64,000 nucleotides of DNA from an uncultured Bryobacterales bacterium (GTDB taxonomy: Bacteria > Acidobacteriota > Terriglobia > Bryobacterales > UBA6623): NCBI GenBank assembly GCA_951813605.1, contig OX638379.1:1622471-1686470 (forward strand), given 5' to 3'. The position numbers and the translations under genes were made by a program. Below the pieces are notes generated by a model. It was not told the DNA's origin. It made no database searches and worked only from the letters and a program-made list of their open reading frames with translations. Of the stretch, positions 35,444 to 44,814 are shown piece after piece; position 1 is the stretch's first letter, and each line of letters opens with the position of its first letter.

Positions 35444-36448
35444 CTACGGGTTCGCCCTGTCTGCCAGCTTCAGTTCGCGGTCGATCACCCGCTGGTAGAA
35501 GTCAATCGGCCGTGCGCCCGTTAGGAGGATCCCGTTCACCAAGAACGCCGGCGTACCATCGAGCCCCAGGTTCCGCGCCTCTTGCGCCTCGCGTCTGACG
35601 GGCTGCTCGTATTTTCCCGAATCGGCGCAATTCATCAGAGGCTCGGCCTTCAATTTCAGCTCGCTCGCGATCTCGGTGTACATGGCGTCGGTGAACAGCT
35701 CTTTCTCGAACAGCTTACCCCTGAATTCCCAGAATTTGCCCTGCTCCCCCGCGCAGCGCGCGACCTGCGCGGCCCGCATAGCTTCCGGATGGATGTCGGT
35801 CAGCGGAAGATCCTTGAAAGCCCAGCGGACGCGATCCTTGTACTGCTCGTTCAGCTCGGCAAGGACCGGCTGGACCCTGCGGCAGTAGGGACACTGGAAA
35901 TCAGAAAACTCCACGATCGTGACCGGGGCATTCTTCGGACCCCGGACCCGGACGTTTTCCAAATTCACGGGAAGCCGTGGCGGATCCATGAACACCTCGA
36001 CCTCGGCTGCATCCTGCAGCCTGTCCACCAGATCCTGTAAGTGTCTTTGCGCCTTGCCTCGCCGAAGCACCTCTGCGATCTCCTGGCGTACCTCCTTCAA
36101 CGGCTTGCCGATGTCGTCTTTCCGACCGTTGTAAAAGTCAGTGATCTCCTTGTTGGTCGGCGAACCCACCTTGGGGCTGACCTCGGAGGAGATCAGTTCT
36201 CTGACGGTGACACCCTTGCTCTTCGCCTCGTTTTCCAAGAGCCTTTGTGCGATTTCGCTGGTGAGCGCTTTGACGCGCAACTCGTAGATCTGCTGGTGAA
36301 GCTTCCGTTCTTCCGGGCTTACAGCCAGATCCTGTTCCAGAATTGGCTCCCCGTCGAGCACCGCTAGCGGCTCTTGCGCGAATCCCGAGATGCCTGCCAA
36401 CGCTAGCGCCGCTGCCAGTATTCGGTATACCTTGGTCATCATTCTCAT
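35444..36448 (-). CDS. Exported SurA/DsbA-like thiol protein
   Basis: A 334-residue exported protein: signal peptide (about 1-24, ending F-A-Q), a helical SurA N-terminal-like domain (about 30-150), then a DsbA/DsbG-type thioredoxin domain. The active site is C-P-Y-C (186-189) in F-S-D-F-Q-C-P-Y-C, and the cis-proline loop is G-T-P-A-F-L-V-N-G. It probably oxidises or isomerises disulfides in the periplasm. A longer open frame exists upstream, but it lacks protein character, and the start at 36448 places the signal peptide at the N-terminus. The chaperone-plus-thioredoxin arrangement recurs in Acidobacteria and Myxococcota, as far as I recall. Confidence 0.85.
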   Translation of the reverse strand: MRMMTKVYRILAAALALAGISGFAQEPLAVLDGEPILEQDLAVSPEERKLHQQIYELRVKALTSEIAQRLLENEAKSKGVTVRELISSEVSPKVGSPTNKEITDFYNGRKDDIGKPLKEVRQEIAEVLRRGKAQRHLQDLVDRLQDAAEVEVFMDPPRLPVNLENVRVRGPKNAPVTIVEFSDFQCPYCRRVQPVLAELNEQYKDRVRWAFKDLPLTDIHPEAMRAAQVARCAGEQGKFWEFRGKLFEKELFTDAMYTEIASELKLKAEPLMNCADSGKYEQPVRREAQEARNLGLDGTPAFLVNGILLTGARPIDFYQRVIDRELKLADRANP

Positions 36449-36827
36449 TGTAGCGACACAGCGGAGGGAGAGCGTCCGTTTGAAGGCGTGCTGGAATGAC
36501 GATACGCGCAGATTCAGCAGCGGCCCTTGTCTCAGCTCAAGAAAGCCCACGATTGGCCGAGGCCAACCAGTTCGCGGAGTGTCCACGTGGCGGGCAACGA
36601 CGAATCCGAACCCCCGCGTTCGGGAAAGGATCGATCGGGCACGGGGTTGCGAGCGTTCTGAGTCAGATCCCGGCGGCGGCGCGGCCAGCCTCTTGAAGCA
36701 GCATGAAGTTTTCGCTATCTTGGAGACAGTCACACGGTCGGCGCCGGGGCTTGAGCCGGGCCGTATAGAGGTTTCCGGCATCGTCGGCGGTGCGGCCACT
36801 ACCATGGACTAGGACTCATCACAGCCA
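36449..36827. other. Divergent intergenic region
   Basis: 379 bases between the leftward thiol protein and the rightward ABC operon. It must hold promoters for both, but no hexamer pair stands out. I see no gene or repeat. Confidence 0.4.
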
Positions 36828-37649
36828 ATGACGCACACACAGGGGCCCTTCGCGATCGAGGCGGTCCAGCTAAGCAAGTTCTACGGCAATTTCGCCGCCA
36901 TCCGAGATGTATCCTTCGAGGTGCCACGCGGGCAGGTCGCGGCATTCCTAGGTCCTAACGGCGCAGGCAAGTCGACCACGCTCAAGATCCTGACGGGCTA
37001 CGTTCAAGCGACGAAGGGAACCGCGCGCATTGCCGGGCTCGACATTTCCAAGCATCGAATCGAAGCCGCTTCGAAGATCGGGTACCTGCCGGAGAACGGC
37101 CCACTCTACCCGCAGATGACGCCGTTGGAACTGCTGCGATTCTTTGGCGAGGCGCGCGGCCTCGGTGACGGGGCGCTGACCTCGCGGATCGAATCCGTGG
37201 TGGACCAGTGCAATCTGGGCCCGGTGCTGGAAAAGGCGATCCACAAGCTGTCCAAGGGCTACCGCCAGCGGGTGGGGATGGCGCAGGTGCTGCTCCACGA
37301 ACCCGACATCCTGATCATGGACGAGCCCACTGCCGGGTTAGACCCGAACCAGATCCGCGATGTCCGCACCTTGATCAGGGAGCTCAGTTCTTCGAAGACC
37401 GTGCTCATCTCGACCCATATCCTTCAAGAGGTCGAAGCGGTCGCCGATCACGTCGTAATCATCAACGAGGGTCGCATCGTGTTCGACGGGACGCCCTCGC
37501 AGATGGCTGCAGGGGAGGGTCTGGCGGCAGCTTTCCACCGATTGACCCGGCCGGTTCCCGATCCGTTACCGGCGCCCGGCGAACCGCCGCCGAGCCCTGA
37601 CGGCGACGGACGGGCGACGACCGAGTCGGACACGGGAGGTGAATTGTGA
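36828..37649 (+). CDS. ABC transporter ATPase, GldA-like
   Basis: ATP-binding subunit of an ABC-2 type system, 273 residues. Walker A G-P-N-G-A-G-K-S-T is near residue 43, the signature L-S-K-G-Y-R-Q-R-V-G near 141, Walker B I-L-I-M-D-E-P-T-A-G-L-D near 160 and the switch histidine in I-S-T-H-I-L. The C-terminal 40 residues are proline- and acid-rich. The next gene starts within its stop codon (GTGA overlap), so translation is coupled. In gliding Bacteroidetes GldA works with GldF and GldG; related sets in non-gliding bacteria have no settled role. Confidence 0.9.
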   Translation: MTHTQGPFAIEAVQLSKFYGNFAAIRDVSFEVPRGQVAAFLGPNGAGKSTTLKILTGYVQATKGTARIAGLDISKHRIEAASKIGYLPENGPLYPQMTPLELLRFFGEARGLGDGALTSRIESVVDQCNLGPVLEKAIHKLSKGYRQRVGMAQVLLHEPDILIMDEPTAGLDPNQIRDVRTLIRELSSSKTVLISTHILQEVEAVADHVVIINEGRIVFDGTPSQMAAGEGLAAAFHRLTRPVPDPLPAPGEPPPSPDGDGRATTESDTGGEL

Positions 37650-40288
37650 TCGAACGCTGGCATGTTTCGCGAGCTGTTTTGCGGCGCGAGCTGACTTCGT
37701 ATTTCAGCAGCCCGACGGGCTACGTCTTCATTTCGTTGTTTGTTTTCCTGAGCGCGATCGCCGCATTCTGGCAGGAATCCTTTTTCGCCAGTAACCTAGC
37801 GAATCTTGACGCGCTGAACGCTTACTTCCCCTACCTGCTGATCTTCCTGGTGCCAGCACTGACCATGACGGCGTGGGCGGAAGAGAGACTGCACGGAACG
37901 GACGAGCTCCTGCTGACGCTGCCTGCGACAGATCTCGAGATCGTTCTCGGAAAGTACGGAGCGTACCTCGCAATCTATTCCGTCGCCTTGGCCTTTTCCC
38001 TGAGCCACGTGATCGTGCTGCTTATCCTCGGGAGCCCAGACATGGGGCTCCTTTTCGCCACGTACACGGGCTACTGGCTGATGGGAGCGGCCTTGGTGGC
38101 GCTGGGCATGCTGGCTTCGCAATTCACAGCGAACCTGACCGTGGCTTATATCCTCGGCGCGCTTCTGTGCGCGGTGCCCGTTTTCGTGGAGCACGCTGGC
38201 AACCTCTTCGGCGGGGTCCTGAGGCGGCTATTGGAAAGCCTGTCCTTTGTGGAGCAGTTTAGGGATTTCTCCGACGGTGTGATCCCGCTGTCCGGCAAAC
38301 TCTATTTCCTAGGCTTCGCCGCGGCGATGCTCTATCTGAACGTGGCGGTCCTCGGCCGTCGCCACTGGGCGACAGGAAAGGACGCCCCGCGCCTCGGCCG
38401 GCACTATGCGGTCCGGGGCATGGCGGTCCTGGTCGGGGTCGCCGGGATGACTGTGCTGGTCGGACGGGTCGGCGGGCGCGTCGACACCACGGCGGAGCGA
38501 CTGCATTCGCTGTCGCCCGACACGCGCGAACTCATCGCCGGCCTTGACTCGTCACGGCCGGTATTTATCCAGGCGTATCTGAGCCCCGAGGTGCCTCGCC
38601 GTTACGTGCAGACGCGCAACAACATCGTCTCGATGCTCCGAGAATTCGACGCGAGGGGCGGCGACCGCATTCACGCGAACATCATCTCGACCGAGAAATT
38701 CACGCCCGAATCTCGCGAAGCGCGCGACCGATTCGAGATTCGGCCACGCCCGGTCCCGCCGATGCACCAGTCCCAAGGCAGCCCGGACGAGATATTCCTG
38801 GGGCTCGTATTCAGTTCCGGCGGAGAGGAGTTCGTGATCCCGTTCTTCGATGTCGGCCTGCCGGTGGAGTACGAAATCATGCGCTCTGTGCGGGTCGTGG
38901 CCAACGCCGAGCGCAAAAAGGTCGGTGTCCTGCGGACAGGCATCAACCTATTCGGCGGGTTCGACTTCCAGGCCCGCCAGCAGTCGCGCTCGTGGTCGAT
39001 CGTATCGGAGCTTGAAAAGCAGTACGAAGTGGTCCAAGTCGCGGCCACGGCAGATTATCCCGAAGACTTGGACGTGCTGATCGCCGTGCTTCCGAACACA
39101 CTGCAGAGCGACGGCATGGATCGTCTGGTCAATTGGGCCAAGGAGGGCAACTCGCTGCTGCTCGTGGTTGACCCGCTTCCAGCGTTCAATATCGAGTCAT
39201 CGCCTCAGCAGCTCCCTCAGAGCCCGTTCCAGCAGGGCCAGCCGCAGCGCGTCCCGACGGACACCAAGCCGCTGACGGACGCTCTGGGATTGGCGTGGGA
39301 GACCGACCGCATCGCTTGGGACAAGTACAATCCCCACCCGAATTTCCGTAACCTTCCGGAAGAAGTCGTTTTCCTCGGGGCCGGCAGCGGCTTCGAGAAC
39401 ACCTTCAGCCAGGAGGAGCCCGTCTCGTCCGGCCTCCAGGAGGTGGTGTTCCTCTACGGCGGGGTGCTGAAGCCGGCCGAGGAGCCTGAGTCCAAGATGA
39501 AATTCACCCCGTTGCTCCGCACGGGGACCGAATCGGGCACGACGCTCTGGTTCCGTCTCGTGCAGCAGTCCATCTTCGGCATGCAGCTGGCTACCAACTT
39601 GCCACACGAGCCCGACGCGGAGAGCCATGTGCTAGCCGCGCGTGTCACCTCGGAAGACGGCGAGAATCCCGTCCACGCTATTGTGATCGCAGACGCCGAC
39701 ATGATGGGCGAGCAGTTCTTCGCGCTGCGTCGCCAAGGTGTCGAGGAATTGAATTTCGACAACGTGACGTTCCTGCTCAATGCAGTCGACCAGCTGGCGG
39801 ATGACGCGTCGTTCATCGCGCTACGGAAGCGTCGCAGGACCCACAGGACCTTGGAGACTGTGGAGGCCCGGACGCGAATCTACGAGGAAGACCGGCTCGA
39901 AGAGACCCGCGGAGCCGAGCAGGAAGCGGAAGACAAGCTGAATGCGGCGCAAGCGCGGCTGGACGAGGCGGTCAAGTCACTGCAGGACAGGACGGATCTT
40001 GACGCGCAGACGAAGAGGATCATGATTTCCAACCAAGAACGCATCGAGAATCGCCGGCTCGCGGTGGCTCGAAGCAACATCGAGGACGAGAAAGAAATCT
40101 TGATCGAGGCTGCGCGCGGCGACATGGAGGCCGGCGTGCGCGCCATCCAGAACACGATCAAGGTCCTTGCGGTCGCGCTATCCCCAGTCCCAGCGTTCCT
40201 GCTTTTCCTGTTCGTGTCGGTGAAACGGCGTGAGCGTGAGCAGATCGGGGTCGGTAGCGACCGGCTAGTGGAGGTTGCAGAATCATGA
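37646..40288 (+). CDS. Fused ABC-2 permease and GldG-like protein
   Basis: An 880-residue fusion. Residues 1-240 are an ABC-2 permease with six hydrophobic segments, starting V-L-R-R-E-L-T-S-Y-F-S-S-P-T-G-Y as in GldF. After a further membrane segment near residue 260, residues about 280-690 form the periplasmic GldG-type auxiliary domain, with S-R-P-V-F-I-Q-A-Y-L-S-P-E-V-P and the G-I-N-L-F-G-G-F-D region. A charged coiled coil (about 730-840) precedes a last membrane segment and a basic end. GldF and GldG are separate proteins in Flavobacterium. The start is GTG, overlapping the ATPase stop, and the stop overlaps the next gene by ATGA. Confidence 0.85.
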   Translation: MIERWHVSRAVLRRELTSYFSSPTGYVFISLFVFLSAIAAFWQESFFASNLANLDALNAYFPYLLIFLVPALTMTAWAEERLHGTDELLLTLPATDLEIVLGKYGAYLAIYSVALAFSLSHVIVLLILGSPDMGLLFATYTGYWLMGAALVALGMLASQFTANLTVAYILGALLCAVPVFVEHAGNLFGGVLRRLLESLSFVEQFRDFSDGVIPLSGKLYFLGFAAAMLYLNVAVLGRRHWATGKDAPRLGRHYAVRGMAVLVGVAGMTVLVGRVGGRVDTTAERLHSLSPDTRELIAGLDSSRPVFIQAYLSPEVPRRYVQTRNNIVSMLREFDARGGDRIHANIISTEKFTPESREARDRFEIRPRPVPPMHQSQGSPDEIFLGLVFSSGGEEFVIPFFDVGLPVEYEIMRSVRVVANAERKKVGVLRTGINLFGGFDFQARQQSRSWSIVSELEKQYEVVQVAATADYPEDLDVLIAVLPNTLQSDGMDRLVNWAKEGNSLLLVVDPLPAFNIESSPQQLPQSPFQQGQPQRVPTDTKPLTDALGLAWETDRIAWDKYNPHPNFRNLPEEVVFLGAGSGFENTFSQEEPVSSGLQEVVFLYGGVLKPAEEPESKMKFTPLLRTGTESGTTLWFRLVQQSIFGMQLATNLPHEPDAESHVLAARVTSEDGENPVHAIVIADADMMGEQFFALRRQGVEELNFDNVTFLLNAVDQLADDASFIALRKRRRTHRTLETVEARTRIYEEDRLEETRGAEQEAEDKLNAAQARLDEAVKSLQDRTDLDAQTKRIMISNQERIENRRLAVARSNIEDEKEILIEAARGDMEAGVRAIQNTIKVLAVALSPVPAFLLFLFVSVKRREREQIGVGSDRLVEVAES

Positions 40289-41508
40289 CGGAGACGACAA
40301 GAACCCTTTATTTCGTGCTGGCAGCAGTCGTGGCGGCGGCCGCGGCGGTTGTAGTGGACCCCAGCAAATCGACGCCCGACATCTTCGACGACGTCGGCGA
40401 GCTGTTCTTCGAAGACTTCACCGACCCCCAGGCCCCGCGATCGATTGAAGTCATCGACTACGACGAGGCGACCGCCACTGCCACGCCGCTGAAGGTCGAG
40501 TTCCGCGACAACAGGTGGGTGATACCCTCGCATCACTCCTATCCGGCGGACGCGGAGGAGCGGCTCGCCAAGACAGCCGCCGCTCTGATCGAGTTGCGCA
40601 AGGACCGTGTGGTCTCGGACTTGGCGCAGGATCACGCCAGCTACTCGGTCGTGGATCCGCTCGATGACCAAGCCACGTCGCTCGCCGGTCGCGGCAAGCG
40701 AGTGAAGATCATTGACGGTGGCTCGAATATCCTCGCCGACTTCATCGTCGGCTCGGAAGTGGAAGGGAAGCGCGACTACCGCTACATGCGAGTGCCCGGA
40801 CAGAAGCGCACGTACGAGGTCAAGACGGAGGCCGATGTCTCCGCGAAGTTTCAGGACTGGATCGAGACGGACTTGCTCAAGATCTCCCCGTTCGACCTGC
40901 GTCGCATCGAGATCAATCGCTACACGATCAACGAACGCCTCGGACGCGTCGAGAACCGCCAGAACCTGACTCTGACACAGCAAGACAACAAGTGGCGATA
41001 CGCCGGCAGGGAGCCGAATTCCGATACGATGAGCGACCTGACCACGGCTCTCGACAAGCTGCGAATCGTCGACGTGCAGCCCAAGCCGCAAGGCCTGAGC
41101 GAGGACCTGAAGGCGAAGTCGGGAATCCAGCCGACGAGAGAGAACTTCCGATCCCTCCAAGGGAAGGGGTTTTTCCCGAATCCGTATACCGGTCAGATCC
41201 TTTCGAATGAAGGCGAGATCCTTGTCGATTCCAAGAACGGGTTGCGTTACGTGCTGCGCTTCGGCGAAATCGCTCCTGGCGGGTCCGGAGCCCAGGGAGA
41301 TGACGGCGAGAGCGAGGGCGAGCGGCGCTTCGTGATGATCAGCGTCACCTTCAGCGAGGACCTAGCGAAGACTCACGAGGGAGATGCGGAGAAGGGCAGG
41401 GAGCTCGCGGACGAATTTCGGGCGCGGTTCGCCGACTGGTACTACGTCATCTCCGGCGCCGACTTTGGCAAGCTGCGCCCCAGCCGAGCGGACCTCAGAA
41501 AGAGCTGA
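40285..41508 (+). CDS. DUF4340 protein, third member of the Gld-like ABC operon
   Basis: A 407-residue protein with one N-terminal membrane anchor (about residues 9-24) and a long soluble part, matching DUF4340, which regularly follows GldG-type genes. The start overlaps the fused permease stop by four bases. The region near residues 110-200 (R-G-K-R-V-K-I-I and V-G-S-E-V-E-G-K-R-D-Y-R-Y) shows the repeated beta pattern of the domain. It probably forms the periplasmic face of the complex. The reaction or cargo is unknown. Confidence 0.8.
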   Translation: MTETTRTLYFVLAAVVAAAAAVVVDPSKSTPDIFDDVGELFFEDFTDPQAPRSIEVIDYDEATATATPLKVEFRDNRWVIPSHHSYPADAEERLAKTAAALIELRKDRVVSDLAQDHASYSVVDPLDDQATSLAGRGKRVKIIDGGSNILADFIVGSEVEGKRDYRYMRVPGQKRTYEVKTEADVSAKFQDWIETDLLKISPFDLRRIEINRYTINERLGRVENRQNLTLTQQDNKWRYAGREPNSDTMSDLTTALDKLRIVDVQPKPQGLSEDLKAKSGIQPTRENFRSLQGKGFFPNPYTGQILSNEGEILVDSKNGLRYVLRFGEIAPGGSGAQGDDGESEGERRFVMISVTFSEDLAKTHEGDAEKGRELADEFRARFADWYYVISGADFGKLRPSRADLRKS

Positions 41509-41518
41509 CCCTGGCTCG

Positions 41519-42406
41519 CTACGTCGCCGGCGACCGCGAGACAATCGCGGATGGGTCGACCCGGTGGCCGCAGGAGCTGCAAAATCTCGCTCGCCTTCGA
41601 AGAGTCCTGCGCGAGCACGCCGGACATGGTCGAGCCCGCCTCTCCGGGACCTCGGCTCGCGCCAATTCGGCTGATAGTATTCCTGTCGGGACAGCAATGA
41701 TTGCGTAGCCGAGGACCATCAAGCAGAGGGCAACGAACTGACCCAAGGGCGTGTGCGGAGCAATGTCCCCGTACCCGACCGTGGTCATGGTGACCACTGC
41801 CCAATAGATGCTCGTGGGAATGCTCGTGAATCCCGCTTCATCACCTTCGACCAAGTACATTATTGTTCCGAAAATAACTGAGACGCTCAGCACTCCGGTC
41901 AGGAACACGACAATCTTTGGCCGGCTGGCTTTGAGCGCTCGCGTCAGCGCGTAAGCTTCTATCAGATACCTGACCAGCTTCAGGACTCGAAAGACACGAA
42001 CGAGGCGGAGCGCTCGGACGGCCGCCAGGGACTGGGCACCGGTAACGATCGCGCTCAAGTAAGTGGGCACGATCGCCACCAGGTCGACTATGCCGAAGAA
42101 GCTGATCGCGTAAGCGCGGCGTCGCGGAGCTATCCACAGGCGGAGCCCGTACTCGATGGTGAACAAAATCGTGAACATCCACTCCGCGATGCGAAGTGGC
42201 ATGCCGTAGGTCGATTGAATGGTGGGAACGCTCTCCAGAAGGACCACCGCGACACTGAGCAGGATCGCCCACAGCAAGCCAACGTCGAATGCCCTGCCTG
42301 CGGGCGTGTCGACACCGAATATGATGAGGCGGAGTTGCCGACGCAATCTCTGCGGAAGCGGGCGGCTCGCACGGGACGTCACGTAGCACAGTCTATGCAA
42401 TCTCAC
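41519..42406 (-). CDS. Voltage-gated potassium channel with C-terminal zinc ribbon
   Basis: Six-segment ion channel subunit of 295 residues. The S4 voltage sensor is R-A-L-R-L-V-R-V-F-R-V-L-K-L-V-R (131-146), with arginines or lysines every third residue. The pore helix and selectivity filter T-T-V-G-Y-G-D (208-214) give potassium specificity. After S6 the tail holds C261-P-A-C264 and C276-S-S-C279, a four-cysteine zinc ribbon not usual for the plain Kv-like bacterial channels. The last bases lie 10 bases from the stop of the convergent DUF4340 gene. It would set or sense membrane potential; the tail may bind a partner or metal. Confidence 0.88.
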   Translation of the reverse strand: MRLHRLCYVTSRASRPLPQRLRRQLRLIIFGVDTPAGRAFDVGLLWAILLSVAVVLLESVPTIQSTYGMPLRIAEWMFTILFTIEYGLRLWIAPRRRAYAISFFGIVDLVAIVPTYLSAIVTGAQSLAAVRALRLVRVFRVLKLVRYLIEAYALTRALKASRPKIVVFLTGVLSVSVIFGTIMYLVEGDEAGFTSIPTSIYWAVVTMTTVGYGDIAPHTPLGQFVALCLMVLGYAIIAVPTGILSAELARAEVPERRARPCPACSRRTLRRRARFCSSCGHRVDPSAIVSRSPAT

Positions 42407-42929
42407 ACGACTGTCAAGAAAGTCCCTCTAATACCGGGACCGGGTTTTCTGGGACGTCGCGCGCTGAAATCCCGCATGGCGATTGGTCTGCGTTCCGGGG
42501 TACCGCCAGTCTTGGCGCTCGAGCCACTCGCCGCCCTATCGATCTCGTTGCCAGCCCAACCGTGAAATCCGTCCATCCGCTAACTGCCGATTCGTGGCCT
42601 CAGGGGGATTGCTCGAATCACCAGGCTCAACGGTCTCGCTCCGCTTCGGTCTTCCAAAGAGCGTGCAACGCGCTCGGGCCTGAGGCTGGCATCCACTGCG
42701 CGACAACGGCCTCCGGCCGAAGAGGGGCCGGCCGATTCCAAGAGGCTCCGCCGTCTCCAACTGAAGATGGAGGGCTTGGTCTGACGACAGAGCGATCTGC
42801 GTTGACCGTCACGCGGGGGTGGCATCGAAGGGCAGCATTCGGTCCTAACCGGACCCTCACGAGAGGCTCCTGTCGCGACTGGGGCCATCCGCTCAACGAA
42901 GCCCGCAAGATTTGCGACAATTCTGGAAC
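42407..42929. other. Divergent intergenic region, nothing recognised
   Basis: 523 bases between the leftward channel gene and the rightward fucose isomerase-like gene. Open frames on both strands have no recognisable domain. No repeat or RNA structure was noticed. Confidence 0.4.
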
Positions 42930-44540
42930 ATGGCCAAGGAAATCCTACTCGTTGCGAACGGGGACTTGCGACTGTCTGCCAACCGAATGTGCTGGCCGGC
43001 ACAGCAGGAAATGGAGGCGCGGCTGACCGAGGCGATAGAGCTGGCGGGCGGGACCGTGCGGCGGGCGCACGAATACGACGCGACCAAGAGACATGGCTTC
43101 ATCGACAGCCAGAAGCGGGGCCTCGAGGTGTTCCGCTCGATTAACAGGAAAGCTCCGCTCGTCGTCGCCGAAGCGGTCTGGCAGTACTCGCAGCACATTC
43201 TACCTGGGCTCACGAGCCATGAAGGGCCGATTCTGACCGTTGCGAACTGGAGCGGCCAGTGGCCTGGCTTGGTGGGCATGCTTAACCTGAACGGAAGCCT
43301 CACCAAGGCGGGGGTGCAGTACTCGACCCTTTGGAGCGAGGACTTTACTGACGAATTCTTCTACGGGCAACTGCGGGCCTGGACCGGCGGCAGCAAGATC
43401 GTGCATCGCCAACCCCACGTCCTGGGCGCAGCCGACATCATCCTGCCGCACAGAGCGATGCTGGTCGGGCACGAGGTGGCAGACGACTTGCGGTCGCGCA
43501 AAGCGATTCTGGGCGTATTCGACGAAGGCTGCATGGGAATGTACAACGCCATCATTCCCGACCACCTGCTCAATGCCACGGGGGTCTTCAAAGAACGCTT
43601 GAGCCAATCCGCACTCTGGGCAGCAATGCAGCAGGTGAGCGACCAGGAGGCGCAGGGCGTGCGCGATTGGCTGGACGCGAAAGGGATGCGGTTCGATACG
43701 GGCCGAGACGAAGAGACAGAACTAACCGATGGTCAGATCCTGTGGCAGTGCAAGATGTACATCGCGGCCCTGCGAATCGCGGACGAGTTCGGATGCGATG
43801 CGATCGGCATCCAGTACCAGCAAGGCTTGAAAGACATCTGCCCGGCCTCTGATCTGGTCGAGGGCCTGCTGAACAACGTTGACCGCCCGCCGGCCAAGTC
43901 TGCCGATGGCAGGACGCTCTACGAGGGCCAGGCAATGCCGCACTTCAATGAAGTCGACGAGTGTGCCGGCCTCGACGCCCTGATCACCAACAGAGTCTGG
44001 TCCCAGCTCGGCTATTCGCCCGAGACGACCCTCCACGATCTGCGGTACGGCGAGCCGTACGAAGTTGGGGGCAGGGAAGTGTTCGTTTGGGTGTTCGAGA
44101 TTTCCGGTTCGGTGCCGCCCAAGCACTTGATCGGAGAATACGCGGGTGCGGTGAGCGAACGGCAGCCGGCGATGTACTTCCCGTTGGGCGGAGGGACGAT
44201 CAAGGGCGTGAGCAAGCCCGGGGAGGTCGTTTGGAGCCGAGTCTTTATCGAGGACGGGCGTCTCAAGGCGGACGTCGGACTCGCCGAGGTCGTCGAACTG
44301 CCACAAGAGGAAACAGAGAGGCGCTGGCGGATCACGACTCCGCAGTGGCCGATCATGCATGCGGTGACGCGCGGCATCAGCCGTGACCGGATGATGGGGC
44401 GTCACAAATCGAATCACATCCAAGTGGCATACGCTCCGGACCTGCCCGGCGCAAGGTTCGCTCTGAGCGCAAAGATCGCGGCATTTCGCCGCCTCGGGAT
44501 CGAGGTGTTCGTCTGCGGTTCCGGCCATGATCTCATCTAG
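42930..44540 (+). CDS. L-fucose isomerase-like protein
   Basis: A 536-residue cytoplasmic protein of the fucose/arabinose isomerase fold. The ATG at 42930 gives M-A-K-E-I-L-L-V-A-N-G-D-L-R, a natural first strand; the frame is open six codons further. Features of the fold seen are W-Q-Y-S-Q-H, I-L-T-V-A-N-W-S-G-Q-W-P-G-L-V-G, H-F-N-E-V-D-E-C (likely metal ligands Glu and Asp) and a C-terminal H-I-Q-V-A-Y. It resembles fucose isomerase-like proteins that have not been tested for activity. Sugar isomerisation is likely but the sugar is unknown. It stands alone, 270 bases before the LRR genes. Confidence 0.75.
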   Translation: MAKEILLVANGDLRLSANRMCWPAQQEMEARLTEAIELAGGTVRRAHEYDATKRHGFIDSQKRGLEVFRSINRKAPLVVAEAVWQYSQHILPGLTSHEGPILTVANWSGQWPGLVGMLNLNGSLTKAGVQYSTLWSEDFTDEFFYGQLRAWTGGSKIVHRQPHVLGAADIILPHRAMLVGHEVADDLRSRKAILGVFDEGCMGMYNAIIPDHLLNATGVFKERLSQSALWAAMQQVSDQEAQGVRDWLDAKGMRFDTGRDEETELTDGQILWQCKMYIAALRIADEFGCDAIGIQYQQGLKDICPASDLVEGLLNNVDRPPAKSADGRTLYEGQAMPHFNEVDECAGLDALITNRVWSQLGYSPETTLHDLRYGEPYEVGGREVFVWVFEISGSVPPKHLIGEYAGAVSERQPAMYFPLGGGTIKGVSKPGEVVWSRVFIEDGRLKADVGLAEVVELPQEETERRWRITTPQWPIMHAVTRGISRDRMMGRHKSNHIQVAYAPDLPGARFALSAKIAAFRRLGIEVFVCGSGHDLI

Positions 44541-44814
44541 GCCGGGCGAGTCGACTTTGATTGCGACGGCTTGCTGGAAGTCCGTGCGGCCCGGCGGCGG
44601 CCTGATCTGCCGGCGGTCGTGCGGGAAGCGCCTTTGGCCGAGGTTCGCGTCCAATTTCACACTGAACGGGCGTCGGGCCTTGCTGAAACTGTGCATCACC
44701 ACATGACTAGCGTGACGTTTAAAACAACCATTCCGGTCGCTACAATGGCGCAGGGCGTGCCCGCTGCAGGCGGTCTGAAGCACAGCGCCTCGGGACGGCA
44801 CGAAGGAGGACGAG

